Shown: positions 35,049 through 47,064 of the stretch, piece by piece
Layout of the letters: the number at the start of each line of letters is the position of its first letter
Position numbering within the stretch: the first letter of the stretch is position 1
From: Moniliophthora roreri
Taxonomy: Eukaryota; Basidiomycota; Agaricomycetes; Agaricales; Marasmiaceae
DNA length: 64,000 nucleotides
Direction of reading: 5' to 3'
NCBI GenBank assembly: GCA_001466705.2
Contig: LATX02000249.1
Location: forward strand, 149,360-213,359
Translations under genes and position numbers: made by a program
Notes under the pieces: model-generated
The model's database searches: none
What the model was told of the DNA's origin: nothing
The model's input: only the letters and a program-made list of their open reading frames with translations

Positions 35049-38000
35049 ATGCTATACGACTCAACACCCCAATATGAGCATTTTGCTCACTTACCCTATG
35101 CAAAAGAACCTTTCAAGGGCTTATACGTCTTTCAACGTCTCCTAACGACTCTTCTCCTGGTTCCATGGTGGTTCATCAAGTACCTTGTTTTACCAAGGTC
35201 CTATCGACCTCGAGCATCGTGGAACTTGAGGCAGATTATTTTTGTTTTTTTTACGAGGAGGATCTATCGGGTGACCGAGGTTGCTGGAGTCAACTGGGCT
35301 ACACGGGATCCTGATGCCGACGGCAGTCAGGAGAATCTGAAGGAGACGAGATTTGAGTGGGCGGAACCATTGGATAGAGGCATGAGGAGGGGTGTGGTGA
35401 TTGATCGATTTGGTAAAGTGCCGTTCAAGAGAGTTGGGTGCTTTGTCTGGCCAAAGGAAAGGAAGGTCGGGGTTATGTCTCCAGGTGAGTTATTTGGCAT
35501 TCTACTCGTTTGTTGGGCGACAGGTTGATGGGATAGTGCAAGGAAACCAAGCAGAGGATGATTCAAAGATCCCTGTTGTTGGCGTGTTTATGCACGGAGG
35601 AGGATACTGTCAGATGAGTGCTAGTGAAAAGGCTCGGACGTCCAATATCCCTCGACGGCTTATAAAGGTGTGTATTCAGTATGACTTTACCACTAAGCGA
35701 TACTAACACTTTTGTAGGACAACCTCTTTGACGAAGTTTACTCTGTCGAATATCGTCTTCTCCAGCACGCGCCCTTACCCGCAGTCGTCATCGATGCAGC
35801 AACTGTCTATGCACACGTTGTCAAGAAATACTACGGTGACTCGTATGTGTCATTCTCATGTTCTATTTCTACTGTGCGCATCTCACTCGTGTTCCAGGTA
35901 CACGAACGAAGAGCAGATACCTTCGGCACCTTTGGATCCTGCTGCGCCGATACCGCCGAAAAAGACAAAGAAAGTCAAGATCGTTCTCATCGGTGACTCC
36001 TCTGGTGGTAACTTGGTACTAGCACTCGCAAGGTGGCTCAGAGATGAGGGCGTGGAGAGTGGTATAGTACCCATGCCAGATGGTTTACTGCTGTTTTCGG
36101 TGAGTATCCTATATAGTTTTCTTTGCTCGTTTCTTTCCAGGCTTCTTTGTATGTCACGTCCTCCTTCTATTCGGCGATGATTTCAAGCCGCTGGCAACTT
36201 TGTTTTCCAGCTGCGGAGCAGGATTGATTATCCGCTTTTCCCAGCCATCTTATTTGTTGGCCACAGCCGCCGTTGATTCAACATTCAACGCGTCCATTCT
36301 TGCTGTCTTCTTTTGAGATACTCCTCTTCCGACATGCCTCGCCTCTTCCTACTCACTCCAGTATCTCTACACCTCATCTATTCTTGTCCGCTCCCCAGTT
36401 CCATCAGTTCCATAAGTTCATTCATTCCGCTTGGCCGCCATTCTATGACCGTGTTCCGCCTTCTTAATTGCTTTCCTTGTGGTCAACGGCTTCTATACTT
36501 TCCGTTATCCTCAGTCTTTTCTCCCGAGATACGATCTCTTGGTTCATCGATTTGACTCTGGGGAGCGCTCTGCCGCGCGCTAATGAGGCCTAGATCCATT
36601 CCCTTTTATGCGCTTCAGGCTTGCCTTCATTCTTGTTATTCTTCACGCTTGTCGTCTTCTGTCTTCCATTCCAGAGACTCCATCTGTGTCGGAATGCCGT
36701 ACTGACGTATTCTTCACAGCCCTCATGCGATGCCTCACACGCCTTCCCGCCCTCTTCCAATACATGGCATACTCCTCGGCCGCACGCCGACACAGATTAC
36801 CTGACTGATACACCCGAACCAAGGCTGTTGCTGCAAAAGACCTTCCTTGGTACGTTTCTTTTTACCTCTGCCTATTCCTTTACATAGCTAACAAGCGATC
36901 ACGACATAGGATTTAAACACCAAATTGAACAATCCGATCTCCAACGCAACCGGCTCTTCATGCTCTCCGGAGCAGGAAACGTCTTATTCGAAGGCGTAGG
37001 CAGTGTATACAATCTCGGTCGGAGCGGGATGGGCTCAGTTGCCAATCTATTACGAGGTAACTCGAGTGCGGCAGTGAATACGTTGAATGGAACTCCAAAT
37101 GCTACACCTGCACTTCCTACGTCACCGGTACCTGCCTTTGTTCAGGCTCAGGCTCAGGCGCAGATGCAGGCCACCCCCGATTCTGAACCAAAAAAGGCAC
37201 AAGGTTTAGCGGAAGACAAACTCCTAGAACAAATCATTCATTCGGAATACGTCTCACCCGCGTCACCCAAGGTTCTCAAACGATGGGGACACCCGGTAGA
37301 TCTATACGACGGTAGCTGGATGTGCGGATGCATCGACGACGACAACTCTCCCTGTCCTTGCGTAGACGACAAGGATAAGCGACCTGGACATAAACGCGGA
37401 TTAAGCTGGCGCCGGAAGAAGGAAGAGGTACCAGAGACAGCTACACATACACACCCACATACACACCCACATACGCATGCGCATGTCAGCCTTCCAGTAC
37501 CGAATGCAGACAATGCATCGGTCATCACGGAGATAGCTAGCCCGAATACGTCGCCTATGCCACCTTATCGTAAGCCAGATCCGTTGGATGCAGGGAACGG
37601 GAATAGGTCGAGGAGTTCCTCGGCTGCTTCGAGTACGGCGATGTTACCGTCTAGTGAAGTGGCATATATTCCTTCCAAGCTGTCTCGTCGGCCCGAAGAG
37701 GAAGAGAAAGAAGGACATGAAGAGGAGCAGGAGCAAGAGCAAGAGCAAGAGCAAGAGCAAGAGCAAGAGCAAGAGCGGGAAAGTAGACCGCCGAGGATAA
37801 CCATCACGCCTTCACCGCCCTCACCTACACCCTCGTCGTCATCGTCGCCTACACTCGCACCTCTAGGCAGGAAGCATAGACATTTGCGAACTCGTGCTCA
37901 TCGTGAAGAGGAAGAGAGTAGCCCGCATTCGAATTACTCGCTCAGATACTCTAAATGGAAGAAGTTGTTTGAAGGCTTCCCGAGAACGCTTATTCTATGT

Positions 38001-38279
38001 GGTGATGCGGAGCGGTTGACGGTTGAGGTTGGGAACCTTGTGAGAGGAATGGCGAGGGATGTTGATGGATTCTGGGAGGAAGGCCCTTTGTCCAAGGGTG
38101 TAGGCCAGCGCCAGCATCAACACCGCGGCAATGCATCTAGGAAGATTCGGATCCACTGGATACCGGATGCGGTACATGATGTTTTTATGATTCCGCCCGG
38201 GTGGTGGGATGAGAAAACGAAGGATAGGGCTTGGGAGGATGTTAAGAGCTGGATTGGGGAGGTGAAGGAAAATGAATAG
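35049..38279 (+). CDS. Alpha/beta hydrolase (HSL-type esterase/lipase), six exons, 797 aa
   Basis: Exons 35,049-35,484, 35,537-35,667, 35,718-35,842, 35,898-36,099, 36,720-36,849 and 36,910-38,279 join in frame to 797 codons. A hydrophobic N-terminal segment (LLTTLLLVPWWFIKYLVL) suggests membrane anchoring. Catalytic features of the hormone-sensitive-lipase family are present: oxyanion motif HGGGY (165-169), nucleophile elbow GDSSGG (Ser265), then LILCGDAERL (likely acid Asp707) and DAVHD (likely His764). The stretch between carries large low-complexity insertions, including a His/Thr/Pro repeat (near 37,443-37,482) and an (EQ)n tract coded by GAGCAA hexamers (near 37,724-37,777). Intron 4 is 620 nt, about ten times the others. 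The substrate is unknown; ester hydrolysis is inferred from the family. The gene lies between two convergent tRNA-Phe genes. Confidence 0.88.
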
Positions 38280-38558
38280 GTGGCGTCAGTGTACAAAAAG
38301 GACTAATGTAAGGGCGATTTAATGAATGTGGTGTACGCTGTATGTGGTCTTTGTTTGTATCTCTACCCATCTTCTCTGCTTCTTGCTTTGGGTGTATGTA
38401 TCCATTAGATTAGAAGAATCCATCACTGCCAAGTTCAAATGAGACTATTGAGCATATCTCAGCACACAAATTGAAAGATGAAATCGTGCAAGGCACATGT
38501 AGGATAGATAGCCTGGTCCCTCAAAGAAAATGAAACAAGTATACACTAACAAATAGAA

Positions 38559-38649
38559 TGGGGGTACCGCGGATCGAACGCGGGACCTTCAGAATGACTC
38601 ATTTTTCTGTCACTTCAGTCTGCTGCTCTCCCAGCTGAGCTATACCCCC
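38559..38649 (-). tRNA. tRNA-Phe (GAA) with an 18-nt intron
   Basis: On the minus strand, acceptor GGGGGTA (38,649-38,643) pairs with TACCCCC, with A as discriminator (38,559). The anticodon GAA is the complement of 38,614-38,616. The intron is 38,595-38,612, just after position 37. Exons match the tRNA at 34,281 in both halves, while the intron sequence and length differ. It points toward that tRNA across the hydrolase gene. Confidence 0.85.
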
Positions 38650-40526
38650 CTTTGCACTGTATGGGCTAAGAAGCTGAACCATGGACGTCTCAATTCGATT
38701 GCATCAAGAAACCTTGAGCGTCCCATAAACCCAAGAGAGACGGCCTGAAATGAAGGGTTCAATGATACATACATACAGACCCTGTCGCGGTAGCTGTGTC
38801 AACGAAATCAAGCTGCGACATAATGAAGAGGCCTCATGATCATGAGCTCACCATCACCCCGCTATGGTGTCCCATTACCGAGCCGAAAACACTAGCAAAG
38901 ATGATAGTAGGAATATAACTTGGAGTCGACGTTGTGAAGAAAGTACCTCATGCCGTTGTTGGCCAATGCTAATAATTGACTTTGGCTGCAAGAACAGAAG
39001 CACGCGATAAGCGTCGGAACGCAAGCCTGGAACGAACAGCCGCGCACCGTAACTAGAAATCAAATATTCCTTATGAGCTCTAGTTCCTGGTGCCCACGTT
39101 GCTCTCAACCAGGCACGGCGCTCCGGGTAAAGTCCAATTACTGACTGGAGACTGGTGACGGGAAATGAACTGCTTGGCGAGGAGACGTAGTGCAAAAGAC
39201 GTCTTGGGATTTCAAGGGCACGCTGTATGAAGGAAAGTCTGTATGCGGCGGGACGGAATGGTAAATACCAGGACGAAGGTGTCAAGCTTAGGCCACTCAC
39301 CTACCCCCAACTATCATATTATACTCCACAAATCGCACTGTGGCAGCTTCCTGAACTCAACCCACGAAGAGGAATAATAAGGTGGGCACGAACTGAAATA
39401 ACTCCCATCTTAACAACACCTTTTCTACCACCGTATTCAGACCAGCCACCTATATTCAGATCACACCTCTTCCAGAGACCCGCTCCTGCAAGAAACGAGT
39501 ACGATTAGCTCTTTCAAAAGCCAGAGTGATAAGGACGCCATACCTTCCCATCTCAATGCTTGGTGAATAATGTCAAATATCTCTCTGAGATTTTTGAGGC
39601 AAAACTTGGAGGGAAACTGGATATCAACGACGTGACATGTGGATGGATGATTGTGACAGTGCATCAGCAAAAACCAGAAAGTGCTATAACCTAGCTCCAG
39701 GGGGATTATAACCTGGTTGTGGCCTGGTTTGTGGGGGTTATAACTGGTTTTAAGGGTCATAATACCCTGCAGGTGGATTATAAAGCCCTGGGAACCCATT
39801 ATAGCACTACACAGTTTTTGCTGATGTGGAACAAGAAGAGACGCGGACACCTGTGTGAACGCTGCTTGATGTCAACATGACCAACGCCATCTTCTCTGGG
39901 TCTGGTCTTCAAGCGATAGGTCTCTTCGTTCAGGCTTCATTGTAAAAGTGAATACTAACTGGTGTCTTTACAGTGACAGAAACCTCGTGCTTCGTGTTCT
40001 AGGTGTTCTGAGGAAGCCTGGGTCGCGAAAATGCTATGCGTGAACTGGAATGCTATACATGACTCACCAGAAAGTCGCGCAATTTTATTTGAAATTCCGT
40101 CGCGCGGGTAACGATTCCGAGCTCCAATCTTTGCAATTCTTCCTTATGGAAAGGCAACCAATCAACCGAGCCAGGAACTAGTACTGCGCAGTACGGTTCA
40201 AAGCGGCATTGCAAAGCTTGATTCAGAAATCATTTTGATGTATGAAACCAGTCCGTATCTCTCGCATGGCCCAAGCTTATTCGCCTTGGAACATCTTCAT
40301 AGCCAGCAAGTGGCAGGATCCCGAAAAAAGACTTCGACAGATCCACATACCTGGATATTTGTTTCATAGCGGAAATGGGCCAGAAAACACCGTCTTTGCT
40401 AATTTGATATTAATTTGCATGATATTTTGCTATGCTGGTCGGCCTTCTACAGTCTGCCATCATGTTAACAAACTCCGAGACTTAATCCGCAATACACCAT
40501 GATGAACCCTGCAATCAACCCCCACT
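38650..40526. other. Intergenic, contains a MITE but no firm gene
   Basis: A 141-codon minus-strand frame (39,300-38,875) has no domain or signal and is not called. 39,227-39,508 plus and 39,850-39,461 minus are likewise unsupported. A short MITE lies at 39,662-39,826. Confidence 0.4.
39662..39826. mobile_element. Short MITE, 165 bp
   Basis: CATCAGCAAAAAC at 39,662 is mirrored exactly by GTTTTTGCTGATG ending at 39,826, and the inner ends AGTGCTATAA/TTATAGCACT also pair. The interior is rich in GGTTATAA motifs. Similar TGCAAAAAGTA..TTATAA sequence occurs near 56,756 and 60,116. The target-site duplication is not clear. Confidence 0.6.
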
Positions 40527-42118
40527 ATGTTCCCATACCCCCTCGCTACCTCTTTGGTACCCAATTCCATGAATGCTTCAATATTAGCCTTCATACCGAA
40601 CAACGATACAGTCTGTGGTAACATCAATGACTGTCGAACTGTCGAAAACATCATCTGGAGCTGCATCTCCGTCGTATTCATCTGCATCTGGGTCGCCATT
40701 CATCCAAATATTCCTCGACATGGAGAAAATGACGCAGTCGTGGTTCTGCAAAATGCCTTGATCATGATCTTGGCACTCATCGCGCCGGAACTTGTCGTGT
40801 TGTGGGCAATGAGGCAGTGGATCTCTGCACGGAGGATTGTAAAGCAATTTGAAGGCAAGTAAGACGTTATTTATTGCGATACGAGGCTCACTATGCTCGA
40901 AGAGTACGGTTGGGGAAAGACACACGCCTTTTTTGTCTTGATGGGAGGATTTGCGCTCTATGACGACGATAAATTTTGTCGCGTTCTATGGAACACCTGG
41001 AGTCACGATGATCTGTTGCTAGTGAGAGAAATCTGCGCCAAGCCGAGACGCAATGAATCTGGCGAATACGAGGTAGAGGAGAGCGAGTTAGACGATGAAA
41101 TAGCTACTATCAAGGCATGCCCCATACCCTTTCTCGAGTTCGTCGGAAACTGATGGCCCCATGGTTACAGATACGATATACATGCCTTCTAGAGTACCTA
41201 GTCGATCACCGATACTTCTCTATAACTGAAGAAGAGATTCAGGACAGAAGCCATGCGGATGCCCTATCCAAGGCCATCGCAATCGTCCAGACTACATGGT
41301 TCATCCTGCAATGCCTTGGTCGAGGTCTCCAGGGGCTCGCAATCACCGAGCTCGAGATCATTACTCTAGCTTTTGCATTCCTCAATATCATCGTCTACTT
41401 TCTATGGTGGAACAAGCCTCTTCGTGTCCGTTATCCAGTCCGTGTCACTTGGCGTCCCCGGAATGAAGATTTGCCACCTCGCACCATGACGGACAGGGTC
41501 AAGGCACCTTCCAGATCATTCATGTCCTCTGTTAGAGCTGGATTTGTTCGAATCCAGAAATACATTGTAACCGACTATCACGACACGAACAAGCGCTGGG
41601 AAGACTTGAAACTCTTTCATATCTCTTCCGTGCTGTTCATCCCGCTCTATCCAATACTATCTCTGCTCTTCGTACTCGGCGCCCTCGCGTTTGACGATGA
41701 TGCCACTTTCCCCAATTCATTCTTCTCCGCCCGACTTGAAAAAGATCCAATCAAATTATACCCCTCAGCTTACGTAGCCGCCATATCATTCGGCGCTATC
41801 CATTGTATCGCCTGGGCCTTCGAGTTCCCTACCGAGACCGAAAGGATGGAATGGCGTATAATGTCTTTATTGGTGACAATTTTGCCATTGGCTATCGGGA
41901 TTCTTCATGCTACAGTTCAAGACCGACAGGCTATCGATTTCAGGGAACGGATTCGGGGTTCTGGGATCGTTGCTTGCGCAGCGAAGATTTTGTTGCCCAT
42001 AGTTTATGCTGTGGCAAGAGTGTGGTTGATTGTACTTGCGTTGGTGACGTTGAGGAAGCTACCAGCGAGTGCATACCAGGCATCGCAATGGACAAGCTTC
42101 ATTCCACACATTTGCTGA
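40527..42118 (+). CDS. Uncharacterised multi-pass membrane protein, copy C (495 aa)
   Basis: Exons 40,527-40,854, 40,903-41,114 and 41,171-42,118 join to 495 codons. The protein aligns along its length with copies A and B: CRTVENIIWSC, LVVLWAMRQW, GKTHAFFVLMGGFALY, EEIQDRSHADALSKAIA, LAITELEIITLAFAFLN, WWNKPLRVRYPVRVTW, and a C-terminal SAYQASQWTSFIPHIC. About eight membrane segments are visible. Both introns sit at the family's conserved positions and phases but have GC donors (AAG/GCAAGT and AAG/GCATGC). A GT donor at 40,859 exists for intron 1, but it would break the reading frame. Function is unknown. It has the opposite orientation to A and B and lies outside the tandem duplication. Confidence 0.85.
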
Positions 42119-42556
42119 TATAGTACGTCGCTAAGTTTACACATATGCCGAGAAACACTAATCTCCCGCCTCAGCCACTTCTCCTTGTATGGAACAAATG
42201 AAAAATGTTGACATTCAGTTGCAGTCGTGTTTCGATACCTATCATGTACCCTCATTACAGCAAGGAACACAATTACTACTATATATCGGACATAGCATTA
42301 CATTGCACATGCGTACGAGTCAAAAAGTGACATGACCAGAATGAGAGCGTTCCTAATGTGTTCGTATGTCATGCTGAAATCATTACAGATGCGGCGGTTC
42401 TCCGTCGGCGGAGCTTCTCAAGCCCGGGAAGTAACAAGTTAGTGAATGTACCACAGTCGCAGCAGGGATAAGTATAACGCACAGATCGATGAATGCAGAG
42501 CGAATACCAACCATGGCATCGTTCGGTATGTAAGGGGAGTAAGGTGAGCCATAACT

Positions 42557-44178
42557 TCATTCAATCGTATAATCTGGAGGAACGTCTACAACACGCTGCG
42601 CACTCGGAAACCGTATACCACTATCTTGGTGTCGCCTCTCGAAAGAGTTCTGCGCTAGCCCAGCTCTTCGCGCATCCTCCATATTCTGTAGGCTCGATCC
42701 GTGTGTTGAAGTAGGTGCGGCAGCTGATGAGCTTGATGAAGCAACGTCAACTCTATCTTTGACAGAACGATTCGGTGTCAACAATGGGATGGTATCCTCG
42801 GGTGATTTGGGATCGTATAGCGACGTCGCAGTATACGGGTGAGGATGGAATCTGCTCGATGGAGGTTCGGACGTGTACACAGCAGGCTCGAGGTACCCGT
42901 ATGACACTGTGTTGGCATCTCGCTTCTTCTGTCGCCGCTTGAGCAGAAGCAGTGTCGCTAGCCCAAGTAGAGCGAGTGCCACTACAGCGCCAATTACACC
43001 TCCAACAATCGCACCAACTGGTGTCTTTCCTGAACTCGAGCCAGGGCCAGAGTCACTTCCGCTCCCATTCCCGGTTCCTCCGCTTCCATTACCTCCTGAG
43101 CCGGTATCTTTGTTTGCTCCAGCTTTGCTACCCTCACTAGCGGTGACATAGAAGTAGTCAATCGCGAGCCACTGTATCGGCGTTTCTCCCTCTGCTGCCC
43201 TCACCCCAGTGAACATGACTGTCATGTCGTGCGTCCCCGGTTCCAGATCTTGACTCTTGAACAGGAACTCGTTATAATAATCACCCGAGATATTAGACGG
43301 AAGTGGTCTGCTGCCTGGGTTTACAAAAGTGGTATCGTTGACACCGTCAATGTAGTAGCGACCGCTACTAGGTGCACGTGGTGTGTCGCCTTCTAGAAAG
43401 CCGTATAATGACGCGCTTGTTCCTACAAAAAAAAAATGAGCACAATTTCAGAATAGGCGAAAGCCGGGACGGGACGTACCATTGAACGTGAAAGACAAGC
43501 TGGCCCCTGTAGTTGCCGTCTGGTTGAATAATGGTCCTGCTGAACTTGTCCCCGAATCCGGAATCCAACTCCCCGAGTTGTTATCGTATCTCACGTTGGC
43601 GTCGCTTGAATCGAACTTCAACACCTCTCCCGCTAATTTGACATTCGGACCCGGTGTGTACTCGATCTTGTCTAACCAAAACATCTGGGTTTGAGGGTCC
43701 TCGATGGTCACATTCAGGGTAAGGACGTGTGTGGACGTGGAGAGATCATTTGTTTCGCAGAGGAGGTTGTTGGTAACGCGGTCGATGGAGGTGAGGTAAT
43801 TGACATGTTGAATAGGTGAGCCATCGACTTGACATCGCCATTGCGCAAGCTTGGTGAGGTCGTCTTCAAATGCACCATTCCGTTGGATGTTACGGGTATC
43901 TTTTGCTCCCCACACAGAGACATAGCCTCCTGATAACCAATGTTAGTATCATAGGCGAAGACAAGACCAAGTGGCTCACCCTCAAAGGTAAAGCTGAAGC
44001 TCGCGCTGTTCTCGTTGCTGCCATGCATAGTGCGGTTGTAGGCACCGCCGAATGAACTGAGGCTGTCGAAGGTTCCAGCATCATCCAGTGACCAGGAACC
44101 AGTCTCGTATTTCACCCGAGGATCGGTATCATCAATGACCATTCTTCGAGGGAATAGAACATTAGAGGCGTACGACAT
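42557..44178 (-). CDS. Single-pass membrane protein with two extracellular repeats (504 aa)
   Basis: Exons 44,178-43,980, 43,929-43,480 and 43,422-42,557 on the minus strand, GT..AG introns, both phase 1, give 504 residues. Two related modules each end in SFTF(E/N)G at a phase-1 exon boundary: VDDTDPRVKYETGSW-like at the start and SDANVRYDNNSGSW-like in exon 2. A Gly/Ser-rich linker precedes a transmembrane helix (about residues 353-377, GAIVGGVIGAVVALALLGLA), then a basic stop-transfer KRRQKKR and a long polar cytoplasmic tail. This architecture is common in Agaricomycetes and its role is unknown; a surface sensor or wall-associated role is only a guess. An alternative upstream ATG at 44,226 would add 16 residues. 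Confidence 0.85.
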
Positions 44179-46480
44179 GGTGAAGGTAGGCAGGGGTGAC
44201 GATGGGATGGGGAATGATGAGTGCAAGGTGAGCAGATGACCCTACATCTTTGTTACGAGTAAATCTCCATGCGTATTCTGAAATGCTGAGAAAACAAACG
44301 AGAGCGCCAATCACTAAAGATTTGGTTACTTGACAACCAACGTTGAGTCTTGATCCATCAACAACCACGCAAGTCAGATAAGGTCTGCTCCCGGCAATTG
44401 AGTGCTTGGTCATTCGGCTATTTGTTCGCCGAAGCAGAAAACGAGGTACCGCAAACGGTCAGAAAGGCATCAATTACGAGAAGAGATCACGTTCTTCCGC
44501 ATCTAGAGCCCATCCTTTTGATTTTACATCTAATTATAGCCCAAAGTCTTCGCTGGTAACGAGTATAGGTACGCAGAAGATGTAATTGAACGCTTGCAGT
44601 ATGCATTGAATAAGATTCTGATTCCTGATCTGGTCATGATAGGACAGCGCCACAAAATCCAATCAAAAACTCATTGACATTGACAAGAAAGAAGGTGAAA
44701 ACATACGTGGTCATCACAAAAAGATCACAGCAAGTCGCCCGTTGTCGCTGAATATCTAGTGCGTTGATTTGCTTTGCATGTTATGATGTCGTCGCATCCT
44801 GAACTAGAAAGACTTCTCCTCATATCCGTCCATTCTTCAGGAAAGAGGGAAGCCAAAATATCACAAAGACGAAGAGAGTATTCGTGTACCGTGATAAGAG
44901 CTGAGATGTGACCGGGTGAGATACCAATATCGCCCTGATTAGGCAGGACTAGAAGCTACATCTAGATAAGTAGGGGAGATCTTCATCGGGCAGCACACTC
45001 ACACTTAAAGCGTTAAGCAGAAGCTTAAGGTTCAAACTCCAATACAAGGTCAAGCCAGGAAGCGGAATTTTGTCATTTACGATTTGAGAAATCATCCCTG
45101 TGGTTCGATAACGATTTAGGGACCTTCACTGGTACAGAAAGGCGAAGTGAACGTACCATCAAGCCCCTACTCTCCGGGGTCTACTCTTTCCTCATCTCCG
45201 ATGAATCCTTAACCGAGCAATATACCTGAACGACAATAGCGCACGTTCTGTCGACTTCCGGTTCTTTCAAGACTTTCCAACAAGGCCCCAAGTCGAAGAT
45301 GAACAGCGATCCAGGGAATAACGGGACACCACGGTCATTCCGGGATGCCATCCCCATGAGCCGAAGCCAAACACCTCTTCTGTAGACTTCAGCAGCAAAA
45401 TGGTACGCAAAATCCCACTCTTCACTACTGCCATGACTTATCAATATCCACCCAAGCGAACAATGAGACTGAAGGCCCCCCTAGTTGGATGCATTCTACA
45501 ATTGCGCAACAGGTTGATTTGAGCGAGTGAACGTCAAGTCGTCGGGATGTTGAAGAGCATGAAAGAGCCTTGACTCTGGGGGAAGCGCCAGGTAATTTCT
45601 CGTCTCCAACCACGTGAGACAGGAACCGTTATCTCCGTTACTCGCTCCCCAACAACCATCTTCATTCTGAGAAAAGAGTCGCAAGTCCTTAAATTTTTGG
45701 ATCTACTCACTAATTCTGCTCCAGATTCAAACTTGGTCAGTCTACCTTTTACTCGTAGCCCTGGCGTCAAGTTACTGACCACCCAAAAACTAACTAGTCT
45801 TGCTTGACTGGAAGCATTCGGTCAATATGTGAAGAGGGAGATCACATCATCATAAAAGTTCGTCGACTTTGCCAGCAATGACCATGGTGTTCTCCTCTCT
45901 TACAAGGTATGTGTCATAATTGCCTCCTGATGATCGCGACGCTGAATGTTGACTGAATGATTCCTTCAGGACACGGCCCACGAATACACATACCAATACA
46001 AAGAACGATGCTGTAGTTTGACACGACCAGATCAATGCAATGCAGAGTAGGAGCTGGAACTGAGAGAGGAAGGAGAGAAAGGAACTGACGTGAAATGGTA
46101 AGGTTCCGTTTACGACTTGCCGCTGTCACCAAAACATCCATATTACCGGATTCCCTTCGGCCTTTTGTCGTCATTCCGGCCTCCTCGGGGCAATCTTCGC
46201 AATGTTCTCTTTGCGTACCTGTGTTCCATACGCCAGCTGATTTATCTTCACTAGTATACTCCAAAAGTGGCCATAAAAGGCGCAGAATATTCAGGAACAC
46301 ATGCAGGTGCCTGCACATTACCATCGTCTACCGTTGCGAGCTCATGCACTTGCTCCAGCAGCCTAGCTCTCCCAATTAGTATCGTAATGCGCTTAAAAGA
46401 CGTATAAAGGCCCTCCACAATCGAACTCAGGATCATCAGTCATCCAGCTCTACACTAACCACCACCTTCGCATCTTCGCA
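44179..46480. other. Intergenic, no firm gene
   Basis: Minus-strand frames at 45,782-45,496 and 45,444-45,181 contain protein-like stretches and could be exons of a small gene, but I could not join them cleanly and saw no domain. The 3' part holds the hydrophobin promoter. Confidence 0.4.
46403..46408 (+). promoter_or_regulatory. TATA box of the 46.5-kb hydrophobin
   Basis: TATAAA in GACGTATAAAGG lies 78 bp upstream of the ATG. It closely resembles the hydrophobin promoter at 22.14 kb (GGCGTATAAAGG on the minus strand). Confidence 0.6.
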
Positions 46481-47064
46481 ATGTTTTCTCGTGTCGCTAC
46501 TATTCTCTACGCCCTTCTGGCATTGGCTACACTTGCTGCCGCGACTCGCACACCTACCACCGTCACTGTAGATACCTGCACGACCAAGACGGTCACTGCT
46601 ACTGCTGTACGTCGTACCCATCATACACTCGCTTCAGCCAACACCTAACTTCTGCTGTGTAGCCCGCATGTACAGTCACCCAGCCTGCGAGCCAGTGTAA
46701 CACCGGTCCTATCCAATGCTGCAACAGCGTTGAGTCTGTGAGCAACCCCTCGTCCTTTCGCGGCATAGGACCCACTCTAACATTTGCTTTCTAGGCTAAA
46801 TCTGATCCCGTTACCAAACTCCTCGGACTCTTGAATGTCGTCCTGTCAGATTTGAACATTCAAGTCGGTCTGACCTGTTCTCCCATCTCCATCCTTGGTG
46901 GCGGAGGGGCTGGCTGCGTCGCTCAGCCTGTTTGCTGTCAGAATAACGAATTTGTGAGCGTGCTCTAGCCCTGTTCCCGGTGGAATATAACTGACTGGCT
47001 CATTTCCCTCATACAGAACGGCGTGATTGCTATTGGATGCGTTCCGGTTAATATCAACCTCTAA
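46481..47064 (+). CDS. Class I hydrophobin (135 aa)
   Basis: Exons 46,481-46,606, 46,663-46,737, 46,795-46,953 and 47,017-47,064 join by introns of 56, 57 and 63 nt in phase 0. The product is 135 residues with a secretion signal (about residues 1-22). The eight hydrophobin cysteines are C54, C61-C62, C95, C108, C114-C115 and C128, with two additional N-terminal ones (C33, C45). The N-terminal stretch is longer than in the 23.1-kb paralogue. Exons 2 and 3 have identical lengths in all three loci. The role is that of the family: secreted, self-assembling, making hyphae water-repellent. The start is supported by the TATA box and the signal peptide. Confidence 0.93.

Noticed and set aside
37238..37807. 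Antisense frames rich in Cys/Val and Ser/Cys opposite the hydrolase
   Set aside because: They are the reverse reading of the His/Thr and Glu/Gln repeats and have no independent support.
38875..39300. 141-codon minus-strand frame
   Set aside because: No domain, signal or splice support, and no neighbour context. Length alone is not enough in CpG-rich sequence.
40859..40902. GT donor GTAAGA for intron 1 of copy C
   Set aside because: Using it shifts the frame relative to the conserved GKTHAFF exon. The GC donor four bases upstream keeps frame and phase with copies A and B.
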